Part shown: positions 9,801 to 16,042 of the stretch, piece after piece | Layout of the letters: each line of letters starts with the position of its first letter | Numbering within the stretch: the first letter of the stretch is position 1 | From: Lachnospiraceae bacterium UBA1712 | Lineage (GTDB): Bacteria; Bacillota; Clostridia; Lachnospirales; Lachnospiraceae | DNA length: 64,000 nucleotides | Direction: 5' to 3' | NCBI GenBank assembly: GCA_002317175.1 | Contig: DCJA01000001.1 | Span: 102,091-166,090 of the forward strand | Program-made: the position numbers and the translations under genes | Notes under the pieces: model-generated | The model's database searches: none | Seen by the model: the letters and a program-made list of their open reading frames with translations, nothing else | Told to the model about the DNA's origin: nothing

Positions 9801-12000
9801 TGATATCTCCCTTATTATTCTGAAGATTATAATCACCCAGAATATAAGCATAGTATTTTGTATTAAGATCAACAGTATTAATATTCTTAAGTTCGAGATT
9901 AGAGAAATCCAATTTGCCATCTTTAAGATACTGGCTCTTAGGAATCTTGTACAGATAATGAACAGATCCCTCTTCTGACACAACATTTCCAGCAGCATCA
10001 AGTACTGCTTCAACTCTGGAATTATTATTATTAACATACTTAATCATCTCATCATAGAGTTCATTAGTAGTAATCTTATTTAAAGAATCTGTAGTCAGAA
10101 CAAAATACAGATCATAATCATCATCTGCTGTAGCATTAAGAGCTTTAATTGCAGAATCATCCGGATCCGTAACACCTATCTTAAACTCAACATCACCTAT
10201 TACATTTTTGGTAAGCTTTATTGAACCAACTGGTTTTGATTTGGAGGTATAGAAACTTCCAGTATTATTCTCAACATTGGTAAACTTGTTTCCAAAGAAA
10301 TCATAGAACTCGATTCTATATGTATAATGACTGTTTGGCTCGAGATTAGGGTATGACGAATAATCCTGTACCATTCCTCTCTTAAATTTATTAATAACAG
10401 AGGAATCCACAAGAGTAGCCCACTCTCCAGGATCACCATCCTTATGAACGATAAGCAGCATGCCATCATCTGGGCTGATACCATAGATTGATTCAGCATC
10501 TGAAGCCTTATCATATGTATAGTTGGTGATTTCCATATATCTATCGTAGTAATATGGAATAGAGCCATATACTATACCTGTAGTCTCATCAACTTCACGT
10601 CGAATCTTAATTAATCGATCCATATCCAATGGATCTGTCTTTATATAAATGTCACTCTTTACCGACTCAGTGACTTTCTCATCGTATTCGTTGTTATATG
10701 TAAAATATACATTAACACGGTATTTAGTATCTGGCTTTATACGGCCATCACCGGCAGTAACTGTTCCTGTATTGCTTGAATATGTACGGTATGCAAGGGT
10801 CTCCTTACCATCAGCATCTATCTCATAGAATTCATATTGAATCTTTCGATCCTTATCAATTCTCTGAGCCTTATCTGTAACCTTCATATCAAGCATAATG
10901 CGGTAAGTTCCTGCAGAAACTCCCAAAAATTCTACTGTTGGCTTGATATATCCTATTGCCTGAGGTTTAGCTACAATTTTATTTACCCTGTCTGGACGCA
11001 ACGAATCTGGTCTAACACCTTTGGCAGTGCCATCTCTTCCCACCTCGCCCCTGGTCTGAACAGCATTTGCACCTTTCTTTGAGCCTGCAGCTGCAGCAGC
11101 GCTACTTCTAGATCCTGCAGAAGATGAGCTGGATGAGGATTTCTTCTCTTTATCCTTCTTCGTATCAGAAGACTTATCATCATCATCATTATCAGCATCC
11201 ACTGTATCTTCTGCAGCTATTTCTTCTGCTTCATCAGCCTCCTTAACTTCAGGAGTAGGCATAATAATCTCTTCTTCCTCTTCATCAGTTTTATCTGAAT
11301 CAGCTTTAGCCACTTTATCTGAAGCTATTCCAAGACGTACTAACAGTTCATGATATGTAAGCTCTTCACCATTAACTTCAACCTTAGAATCATTATTAAT
11401 ATATCTGGCGATCTGATAATTCATCATATCCCCATCAGGTTCACAGTATGCAAAATAACTTTCTGTAAAATATATGGCACTGTTTGCCGTCACTTCGCGG
11501 TTAACGCCTTTTTCATCAAATGTTATCGTCTTAAGATTATAGAAAAAGCCATTACCTGTTGAATAAAACAGAAAATCAATTGGATCAGCGCGATCTCCTC
11601 CAGGATTATAGGTTTCTCCATGCGTAACAGATAAGCCCTCATACACATCAGCTTTCTGATAATCAACATCAAAAAGGGTACCGCTGTTGTTTATAAAATA
11701 TAAACCAGCGCCACCATTAATATACAATGGAAAACTTAAGTCCACCTGAGTCTTCTCTTCTTCTCCCATATAATAAGAGCCAGCTCTTGAATAAATATAA
11801 TCAAGAGGGTTGTATGTATAGAGCTGAGTAGATAATGTCTCAAGTTCCTCGTCAGGATTAGCTAAAAGCATAGATTTAACAGTATTACTCTTAATAGCAT
11901 ATCCTTCACTATGTAGTTGTAAAAAAACACTAAATCTGGTCTGTAATAACAAAAGAATGGTTATTACTACAATGCCCAGAGCAAACCATATTTTTTTCAT
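805..12000 (-). CDS. Giant GLUG/Fn3-like surface protein, 3731 aa, membrane-anchored at both ends
   Basis: Predicted surface protein of an unusual 3731 residues. Layout: a few basic residues and one membrane segment (about 4-22); a membrane-proximal beta-rich domain to about 215, which ends in a SKVEVNGEEL segment shared in pattern with three other proteins of this operon; an acidic/Ser/Ala low-complexity linker (about 235-315); several Ig/Fn3-like beta domains (about 330-1130); a long run of GLUG-type repeats of the form GGIVGxx...I.N.Y..G (about 1135-2660), expected to form a beta-helix; further beta-rich sequence; an acidic Ser/Gly/Asp linker (about 3400-3640); and a final membrane helix (about 3700-3722) with a KKKH tail. 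No LPXTG motif precedes that helix, so sortase anchoring is not supported. It starts 3 nt after the upstream gene with a weak ribosome site, suggesting coupled translation. Likely an adhesin or the extracellular arm of the ATPase complex (inference). Confidence 0.9.
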   Translation of the reverse strand: MKKIWFALGIVVITILLLLQTRFSVFLQLHSEGYAIKSNTVKSMLLANPDEELETLSTQLYTYNPLDYIYSRAGSYYMGEEEKTQVDLSFPLYINGGAGLYFINNSGTLFDVDYQKADVYEGLSVTHGETYNPGGDRADPIDFLFYSTGNGFFYNLKTITFDEKGVNREVTANSAIYFTESYFAYCEPDGDMMNYQIARYINNDSKVEVNGEELTYHELLVRLGIASDKVAKADSDKTDEEEEEIIMPTPEVKEADEAEEIAAEDTVDADNDDDDKSSDTKKDKEKKSSSSSSSAGSRSSAAAAAGSKKGANAVQTRGEVGRDGTAKGVRPDSLRPDRVNKIVAKPQAIGYIKPTVEFLGVSAGTYRIMLDMKVTDKAQRIDKDRKIQYEFYEIDADGKETLAYRTYSSNTGTVTAGDGRIKPDTKYRVNVYFTYNNEYDEKVTESVKSDIYIKTDPLDMDRLIKIRREVDETTGIVYGSIPYYYDRYMEITNYTYDKASDAESIYGISPDDGMLLIVHKDGDPGEWATLVDSSVINKFKRGMVQDYSSYPNLEPNSHYTYRIEFYDFFGNKFTNVENNTGSFYTSKSKPVGSIKLTKNVIGDVEFKIGVTDPDDSAIKALNATADDDYDLYFVLTTDSLNKITTNELYDEMIKYVNNNNSRVEAVLDAAGNVVSEEGSVHYLYKIPKSQYLKDGKLDFSNLELKNINTVDLNTKYYAYILGDYNLQNNKGDIRHDPLASFNFRSATLSSLGNIYIQTDITNITAHSANILYTLNTTKTNDVLTRLLSDIEFDIDTGKGYEPGTHSKLIFDETMLNNFTGYYHDADGNPQYYNSNEGGTQPATEYSVKSVMMDAKYFDASMKTVGDSCPYYLNSMTDYVITPKIYAWYNGKKYEMKVTLSRTNFKTMREPATVDVKNLLLAGGTLRFDVHIADPDGSITGVSSEKVIMTLYDENRNFVRAIRYTKNQYDDEGNPVYYSEEITGLDPEKHYWLTFIAPDYNEGYDNATYVSNKILLEYYTEDIIDIKGSIKLYGLDKTADKTKLDANLHVNIVDQAMIMSGSNMPYYIRLYRDGVDITSQYNNTSFGDYVLSELQINETNSYIVDKGDHTYKAVLYINYNKKELVLDTLTFTTEDEMITISNAYEFCKYTANNPNGRFCVINDLDFGNSSAIPESEYPAGLTDAEKKYSKVCDLKNEAGDTVSTFNGEIDFQGFTVTFEKSSNSNGWFNNIGPKGELYNLVLECKSTTNSRIYDKGVITNRNYGHIHDIYIHYTGGYNLDNEYYGLVTRYNTVSGIIENFVIHSDMDTGYFPFTIYQHGGLVCSDNQGIVRYGYVYGVDINTVRGKSKESICVGAIVGENTRAGQIYDVYSSVNIIVDRDITHTDYGSVVGKGEGSLRNAYSTGVPVNNMGSAIDPTGENIIGSVSGTNKKSYRNVCYWNETNTQFIKASYQQRVSLENINDYAWQSDILESHFDVQPVEVGYYPHVIWSTDEMPQQEYVPLPSRTNTRIVELLSSEVLSYNEDGTEATVKFRFSNTRNAVITELNVENLSVNLDLDSAVSEDGFTTIMGTLYNPTEYHSRYEVNSIKCSLNKIGQTITYDGETYIKPIINADFYRLIHNPDEWYDYVVCAPTENARLANDIDFTGVSYDRIQVPKDVVYSGNLDGGKVKNADGSYCDYGYSLNNISFARSSYLQFATVFWDVTGTIKNVRVDNYKNTMPTDYMSFVYRLYGTIDNVHMSNIELNGNGYVAGVACRLESGAFLQNSSVNNLKINYTERKNVNSTAYIGGIAGYVSSAKISNCYTTGLDIQANDVKSAEGIGGIVGRVSYGLIENVYASGEAIGRCQNIGGIVGYYESDQVTCDIKNAISHVEVTSYQDSVGGMVGQLKLTNNLINPRNNLSGIAYSNVNCVNVTSENVSYTIGYMSGSNGAMCGSQFQLINGLPEQHLDEEGNLIDTEPTYTLISYLEATDPATYTDPSLLNMDNVFDYSEVSKELIPKLYYFESTKLLPFQPDIRITELRRTDDLLTVSGVYVNENEGYIRITINGPAGYKITEANIELLKYYGLNSENHTTDLVIPENGELALRVFYYPEKEQEHFLDTYSLTKISYISEDGKTIGTSTFNDTPVVIPLMMFGEIKDIPSWNHYLGETNNFGNYENFRVVADIDFSGGASYAVNAKVGRLRGVPSGKDRITLKGITITAGSTNLLFRVNSELSNFSFENVNMQSSGREGVGIVGTSAGTLSNLSFKDIYVEAAKNNYGGIISWQYGGKVENVTLENIEINSRGKVKKAFMGGLVAYSNYGTSFKDITAKNVEVYGDYYVGGVVGHMVGSMENISAEDMIVTGCRYRVGGIAGMNSAARQSNGNSAIMNNISIKGTPSEYDENGRVINSSTVISLDPSQVHATDSYDIGGICGYCSVYYNGYELGTSVDSNNSENPANARAHSVDGVVVKGYGNYIGGAFGRCTDVTNTKVTNTYVGIIKNPEDTYMYMGSVAGYTSYYVRRCDVYNCLVKAFNHYRCGILTGYEGSSLYYCYVENSSLIAEADKNVSMIGFGGICGYNAGALYYSVTKNIVIEANADGMDGVGGITGHTTNQVLSCASYADPIDPSTSPSAFSAYYIKGNRYVGGVIGLQAGSTTQNNYSNVNVIAKNYAGGIVGRYANGYGEAIISGSVRKDYSSIYFYRNYFAGTVEATGDYAGGLIGSLGTKQDNNLDNGREKGVSGSANETAYTFSNLMVAEYVKSAGSNAYAFAGNLDGFEGRANRDGYSSQITTASQRDIAEAAVRDKFAKQTMFWENTQINGVKLLDMLAENAPVYARNVSEHLKNDAGQIMRYAHYAGETTGSTGYRYASSGNGAKLGQYNYDDGATRDWWNVRLVTTSNMDCANMYRSLYFNNRSDYKKCNTLAGNSYRYVILTKDVTSLSAPYTSYCSAAGISYMPHVRYSTDGSSVNDYVTNKQVSEGINVPIPSGYPERTTTFSLLGVSMMPADNYGILYLSDVDRVNLEFGSDLIDSGYYVLKYNGEVVDRQIIRQRVYTYSYDGMANLELCYGNADVGYFKDGHYDYQKEGYLEDFTEESIFDNPDMYLTELGDEVYKAASLRHYIMTNGSKYYYIDEDGLVAGTGSTVVEGDDDESRIVDTSSTISAGEYLSIYNGHALMGDGTVIDVDSHSTIRTVTEGVKCLNNPKAEDYDSELAETIALQNYVLNGISVSTYHMYTDYDGMSNSGQLLISQASDMELIDKDFDNVKDAVAIYTKNGDQYCTVIDNEGYILDMHHGDSSEAINAPEDMKRSGIIYMTNNLNTTAPFILVQYANGGIVGFNYMTGEYLFDNSVENTMDLGEYLKVYFEGDKSQFADMYASYPANKQVADLAITPDRLASMVMGYNTGLVVDPANKNEETYFDPDSEKEVAKLGEVTGDDTKLRDEAGKKNTAEEDDKKLNYDLPLDANTTPVEGKTDGQLSDGGLSTADGESDADGLGGSTTVKPNEGLGLSAGFENVVSPAAEGNNSASGSDKANGDKHVSGSGAGMEKEASTGASAGSAIRDEDKVSTDSGVKEKNKDDITGEDVKEAGKAPSDDEISEQEDKDSKADKQDNADAESEEDKEQSEEAANGSSLESNIVSDSLDNKSADNNEGAEKSESNKSVKTEQTLMVVYNAATGTYEIVDINKYMTDPTYNSENERLAVKDLSVISDYHAEQTETKADKGIWLYLLAIVAVLSGIGAGIFYKKKHNMKV

Positions 12001-12003
12001 TCA

Positions 12004-12789
12004 CTACTTACTCATTTTCATAGGATTAACTTCTTCAACAGAAGAAAACAATAGAGCCTCTTCCCCATTGATTATTATTACATCTTTTCCAAGATCAAGC
12101 TTATAATTAGCAAAATCAGAACTACACTCTGCAATTGCATCTGTTTCAACCAATGCAATTACTTTATCCTCGCCTGTTAAGCTATTATAAAATTCTATCT
12201 TCTGGTTATACCAAACCTTTGCATAGGATAAGGGTTCAAGTTCATAACTTACATTTCCAATAGTAAGTACTGTAGGATCAAGAAATATATACACATCCTC
12301 TCCATCATGCAAAAAACCACCATACGACTGAGCTTTTTTATCATTTCTCATATAGGTAACTAGTCCTGATGTAGAAGTAACCTCAGTAAATGTATTAACC
12401 CTGCATAATCCAGTACCTTCACCCGGTATCATCAAAAGCATGTTACAGGTAAGAGTCAGACTCTTCTTCTCATCATTAATAAGCGGTGTATTGATAACAT
12501 CACCATTATTTAGAGAATCCGCTACCCTAACCCCATCCTGATTCCTGAAATTAGCATTACCGCTATATTCTATTTTATAAGCATTGGTATACTGATAGGT
12601 TGGAGACTCTGGTTTGAGCGAAGACAGCTTATCTGTATACAAAACATACAGAAGAAGCAATAAAGCTATAAGTACTACAGCTCCACCAACTTCAATCATA
12701 GTAACTGTTTTCATAGGAATGCCGCGTCTGCTACCCTGATTTTCAGTATTCTTATTCTTTCCAAAAAATATTTTCTGTTTCTTCATCAT
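12004..12789 (-). CDS. Single-pass membrane protein with the shared membrane-proximal domain
   Basis: A 261-aa protein: a basic cytoplasmic stretch of about 30 residues, one membrane segment (about 31-52, rich in Leu and Val), then an extracellular beta-rich domain. The segment around residues 161-195 (DVYIFLDPTVLTIGN and following) closely follows the segment DYMLISPTVTLQIGD of the 2143-aa protein, and the tail has an IIINGEEALL strand like SKVEVNGEEL in the giant. It therefore looks like the bare anchor domain without a fibre. The ATG at 12789 is chosen over the TTG just before it. It overlaps the previous gene by 38 nt and no good ribosome site is visible, so translation is probably coupled. 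An internal ATG at 12714 is an alternative start. Function unknown; probably a structural part of the surface ATPase complex. Confidence 0.75.
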   Translation of the reverse strand: MMKKQKIFFGKNKNTENQGSRRGIPMKTVTMIEVGGAVVLIALLLLLYVLYTDKLSSLKPESPTYQYTNAYKIEYSGNANFRNQDGVRVADSLNNGDVINTPLINDEKKSLTLTCNMLLMIPGEGTGLCRVNTFTEVTSTSGLVTYMRNDKKAQSYGGFLHDGEDVYIFLDPTVLTIGNVSYELEPLSYAKVWYNQKIEFYNSLTGEDKVIALVETDAIAECSSDFANYKLDLGKDVIIINGEEALLFSSVEEVNPMKMSK

Positions 12790-13528
12790 CAAGATTTAAT
12801 ATTTCTTCCAAATCATTATTTGAATCAGCCTTTGAATCGGCCAGATCAATATCATCTATATCTATATCATCAAGGTTGATAATGTCACTATCACCCAGAT
12901 ACTCACTTATTGGTTCATCATCAACCACATGCTCCTTAACAAATTCTTTTGCTTCCAAAGGCTCAGGAGTAGAAGTGGCTATATATGCATAGCTTACATC
13001 CATAGGTGTATATACCATAGGTCTGCCACTAACAATATTCAGGATACTCCAGGCAACATCATACATTGCATAAAGAATCAAAAATATACTAAGTAAAATG
13101 AGTCCAATTAGTATTCTGATGTCAAATAGAATGTTACGAAGGTAGGAAATCAAAAACATCGCAACATACAATACACCCATAATAATTGCACCATTAAACA
13201 CACTTATAAGCATCTCTTTAATGTTATGCCTAAGTATATTATAGATAAGTACAAGCACACCAAAGAATACAATATGTACCACTGCAATTTTAGTCTTCAC
13301 AAACAGCATTGAAATAACTAAAAACAGTTTAAGAAGGCATGTAGCAAGCAGGATACATTCTTTATTGGAAATCTCGTAAAAAAAGCCAATCAAACCAACA
13401 TTACGAGCATTCCATGAGAATTCCCTGCTAAAAGACAAAATTACAATAATAACTAAAACAGTACCAATTGCTGCAGTTATTATGGTGGGCTTTAATAATA
13501 TTATTTGTCCAATAACAGCCTCAAGCAT
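12752..13528 (-). CDS. Five-helix membrane protein after F1 epsilon, candidate stator or replacement for subunit a
   Basis: A 258-aa protein with about five predicted membrane helices in the first 170 residues and a long, strongly acidic cytoplasmic-type tail (about 175-258, full of Asp and Glu). The ATG at 13528 is preferred over a TTG-type start at 13564: it has a clear GAGGGAG ribosome site and overlaps the epsilon stop by only 8 nt. I see no convincing similarity to ATP synthase subunit a, including no clear equivalent of the essential Arg in its long helix. The charged residues in helix 5 are near the sequence SYLRNILFDIR. Because no other multi-helix protein is encoded in this operon, it is the best candidate for a stator-like membrane partner of the c ring (inference only). 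Confidence 0.7.
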   Translation of the reverse strand: MLEAVIGQIILLKPTIITAAIGTVLVIIVILSFSREFSWNARNVGLIGFFYEISNKECILLATCLLKLFLVISMLFVKTKIAVVHIVFFGVLVLIYNILRHNIKEMLISVFNGAIIMGVLYVAMFLISYLRNILFDIRILIGLILLSIFLILYAMYDVAWSILNIVSGRPMVYTPMDVSYAYIATSTPEPLEAKEFVKEHVVDDEPISEYLGDSDIINLDDIDIDDIDLADSKADSNNDLEEILNLDDEETENIFWKE

Positions 13529-13859
13529 TTTCTCCCTCTTTTCCTTCTCCCAAAACAGATTCAAGGGTCAGCTCAGTCTTCTTATATTCCTCAATAAGAA
13601 GATAAAAATGATTCTTCTTATGCATATAGAAGCCAATAATATTGTTAAAAGGTATGACTTTATCATCAACTACTATTTCAACACGTCCATCAATTTTGCC
13701 AATTACAGGCATAAAATCTTCCATGATAAGTAAATTATGGTCTTTACTTACTATACGAATCAGTCTGATATTATCGTACTGTTTCATACCATCAGCACGG
13801 TCTACCACCTGAGCACTAATCTTAAATTGTTGTTCAGAATTAATACTCTCATTAGCCAT
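13521..13859 (-). CDS. atpC: F1 epsilon-like subunit, beta-sandwich only
   Basis: A 112-aa protein in the exact position of atpC, directly after beta and overlapping its end by 8 nt. The middle (about 35-95) fits the epsilon N-terminal beta-sandwich: a strand like HNLLIMEDFMPVIGKIDG corresponds to the GxxGILPxHxP...L..G core of the family, followed by a strand pair ending in FYLLIE. The C-terminal helical hairpin of normal epsilon (about 135 aa in total) is missing or reduced to a short acidic tail. That hairpin is what inhibits rotation in bacterial F1, so this enzyme may lack epsilon auto-inhibition. Identification rests on position plus a weak fold pattern. Confidence 0.65.
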   Translation of the reverse strand: MANESINSEQQFKISAQVVDRADGMKQYDNIRLIRIVSKDHNLLIMEDFMPVIGKIDGRVEIVVDDKVIPFNNIIGFYMHKKNHFYLLIEEYKKTELTLESVLGEGKEGENA

Positions 13860-15225
13860 TAAACTTACCTATGAACATAAATCTGCTTTCATCATAATCG
13901 TCGTACTTACCAGTAATAATATTCTCAACATCGTCAAGAATATCATCTATCTTAACGAACTCACCTGGAATACCTGTATAGTTCTCCGCAACAAACATGG
14001 GTTGTGTAAAATAATTACGAAGCTTTCTGGTACGATAGAATACGTTGGTATCTGCCTGTGATAATTCTTCAATACCTAAAACCGCAATAATCTCCTCAAG
14101 TTCTCTATATCGAGAATAATATCTGAGTGCCTCTTCAACCAGTCTGTAATGACGTTCACCAACCTTATCAATATCAATAAGCTTTGACGTGGTATTAAAT
14201 ACATCTACAGCTGGATACAGACCTTTTTCTGCTACTTTACGATCAAGAACAATCTGTCCATCCAGATGAGTAGTAATAGTCTGTACTGCCTGGTCTGTAG
14301 TATCATCCGCAGGAATATATATCGCCTGGAAAGAAGTAATTGAACCTTTTTCAGTCGAATTAATACGTTCCTCAACATTGGATACAGCACTGTTAATATT
14401 GGCTGGATATCCATTTTCGATAGGTACACGCGAAAGCTCAGCATTAACCTCACTTATAGCCTGAACATATCTATATATATTATCAATGAACAGAAGTACA
14501 TCCTGGTGCTTTTCATCTCTCAGATACTCTGCTAGAGTAAGTCCAGAAAATACAGCCTTAGATCTGGCCGAAGAATTCTCACCCATCTGACCAAACACAA
14601 TGGCCATCTTATCAAGAAGATCCGCTTCCTTCATCTCATCATATAATTCTTTACCTTCTCTGGAACGCTCACCAACACCAACAAAAACAGAGTTTGAATT
14701 AAGACCTGTATATACGTTATGAATAAGTTCCTTAATAAGTACTGTCTTTCCAACACCAGCACCACCAAGAAGTCCCATTTTAAAGCCCTTCTGCATAGGA
14801 GCAAAGAAATCAAGAACCTTAATACCAGTCCATAAGATACCACCATTTAAAGAAATCTCCTCCAATGTAAGATTTCTTGAATAGACATTACGCTTGTTTG
14901 GATTCTCAATAACATTCTGGTCTATAAGATTTCCATACGAATCAAAAACTTTGCCTAAAATGGCATCACTATACTCGATTTCAAGACCACTGTCCTCTTT
15001 ATAAACAGGAAGTCCTTTCTTAAGTCCAATTACACTCTGAAAAGGAATTGTAGATACAATGTTTCCTTCTTCTTCAGCAACCTCAAACTGAATCTTCTTT
15101 CCCTTGTTATAGGTATAGAGCATATCATGATATTTTACTTTTTCGTCATTAATAAGTACCGCAACATTTAACTCTGAGATCGATACTATTTTTCCAACCA
15201 TTAACTCCTGTGTTGTTGGTTCCAT
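13852..15225 (-). CDS. atpD: F1-type ATPase beta-like catalytic subunit
   Basis: A 457-aa protein of normal beta length (about 460-480). Visible landmarks: Walker A GGAGVGKT at 154-161; GERSREG at 185-191, which keeps the catalytic Glu (E186) and neighbouring Arg; Walker B and the following DVLLFIDNIYRY at 242-253; the GSITSFQAIYIPADD stretch at 294-308; and IEELSQAD at 385-392 in place of the DELSEED loop that contacts gamma. All residues needed for ATP binding and hydrolysis seem present. It is more divergent than housekeeping AtpD in the first 130 residues. A GGAGGAAACC ribosome site supports the ATG at 15225. The neighbours are gamma (17 nt upstream) and epsilon. It should power a rotary F1-like head, but ATP synthesis is unlikely because the partner c subunit lacks its carboxylate. 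Confidence 0.9.
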   Translation of the reverse strand: MEPTTQELMVGKIVSISELNVAVLINDEKVKYHDMLYTYNKGKKIQFEVAEEEGNIVSTIPFQSVIGLKKGLPVYKEDSGLEIEYSDAILGKVFDSYGNLIDQNVIENPNKRNVYSRNLTLEEISLNGGILWTGIKVLDFFAPMQKGFKMGLLGGAGVGKTVLIKELIHNVYTGLNSNSVFVGVGERSREGKELYDEMKEADLLDKMAIVFGQMGENSSARSKAVFSGLTLAEYLRDEKHQDVLLFIDNIYRYVQAISEVNAELSRVPIENGYPANINSAVSNVEERINSTEKGSITSFQAIYIPADDTTDQAVQTITTHLDGQIVLDRKVAEKGLYPAVDVFNTTSKLIDIDKVGERHYRLVEEALRYYSRYRELEEIIAVLGIEELSQADTNVFYRTRKLRNYFTQPMFVAENYTGIPGEFVKIDDILDDVENIITGKYDDYDESRFMFIGKFNG

Positions 15226-15242
15226 TGGTTTCCTCCAAAGAT

Positions 15243-16037
15243 TTATCTGTTATAACTAATTGATTTTGTATAATTATCCAAAACCTTAGAGAATTGCTTC
15301 TCTTTTTCAACCTTACGTGCTTCCATGGCTTTTGCCTCATCTCTCTCATCAATCTTATGAAGAGATTCGGTTGTAACATTCTGTCTGGAAATATTCTCAG
15401 CTGCATAACTGGTCGCAGCAGCAATTTCCATGGAATACTTCATATATAAAACTACCAGGTCTACAAGCAGGGTATCTATTTCACCTTCAAATGCAAAATC
15501 ATCAGTATATCTGCTATAATCAACATTTTCAGGTTTGAGCGGAAATATCTGCTTAATTTTTAATTCCTGCTGGGATGAATTGTAATAATGATTATAGACA
15601 ATATTGATTCGACTATACTTTAGTCCTCTAATTCCATCCTCTATAATTCCAAGAACCTTGGAATTATCAGCGTCATATTCTTCCCTGGTCTGAAACAGCA
15701 TCAGTCTGTCATCTTCAGAAGGCTTTATCTTTCGACCAATAATAATCTGCTTGCCATCAACATCATCCTGCTGATTCATGGTTCTTTTGACAAGGGAGTT
15801 AATATTGCTACAAAATCCCATATCCGAACCAATATAGATATTCAGCTCAGGTTTAGATTCATCAACCTTCAATGTTCTGTAATCCAGCATAATATTACGG
15901 TTGTAAAGAATATTCTCTATCATCTCAGTAAGAATACTTTCAATTTCCGAATACTTCTTTGCAAGGTTTCTGGATTTATCAACTCTGAGCAAAGAGTGAA
16001 AATTCATAACCTTTACAACACTTCGAATATTACTCAT
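15243..16037 (-). CDS. atpG: F1-type ATPase gamma-like central stalk subunit
   Basis: A 264-aa protein between alpha and beta, the normal place of atpG. The segment SDMGFCSNIN (about 71-80) matches the family signature SDxGLCGxxN with changes. The C-terminal helix (about 200-264) follows the canonical pattern: EIAAATSYAAENISRQNVT lines up with the MxxAxxNA...RQxxIT region that enters the alpha/beta core. The first 35 residues keep only part of the usual N-terminal coiled-coil pattern; the canonical TKAMxMVAxxK stretch is lost. Length is slightly below the usual 280-290. It should act as the rotating shaft joining the catalytic head to the c ring. It starts 5 nt after the alpha stop. Confidence 0.82.
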   Translation of the reverse strand: MSNIRSVVKVMNFHSLLRVDKSRNLAKKYSEIESILTEMIENILYNRNIMLDYRTLKVDESKPELNIYIGSDMGFCSNINSLVKRTMNQQDDVDGKQIIIGRKIKPSEDDRLMLFQTREEYDADNSKVLGIIEDGIRGLKYSRINIVYNHYYNSSQQELKIKQIFPLKPENVDYSRYTDDFAFEGEIDTLLVDLVVLYMKYSMEIAAATSYAAENISRQNVTTESLHKIDERDEAKAMEARKVEKEKQFSKVLDNYTKSISYNR

Positions 16038-16042
16038 CTATA

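Noticed and set aside
13521..13564. A 44-nt overlap between epsilon and the five-helix protein
   Set aside because: It disappears if the ATG at 13528, which has a good ribosome site, is used as start.
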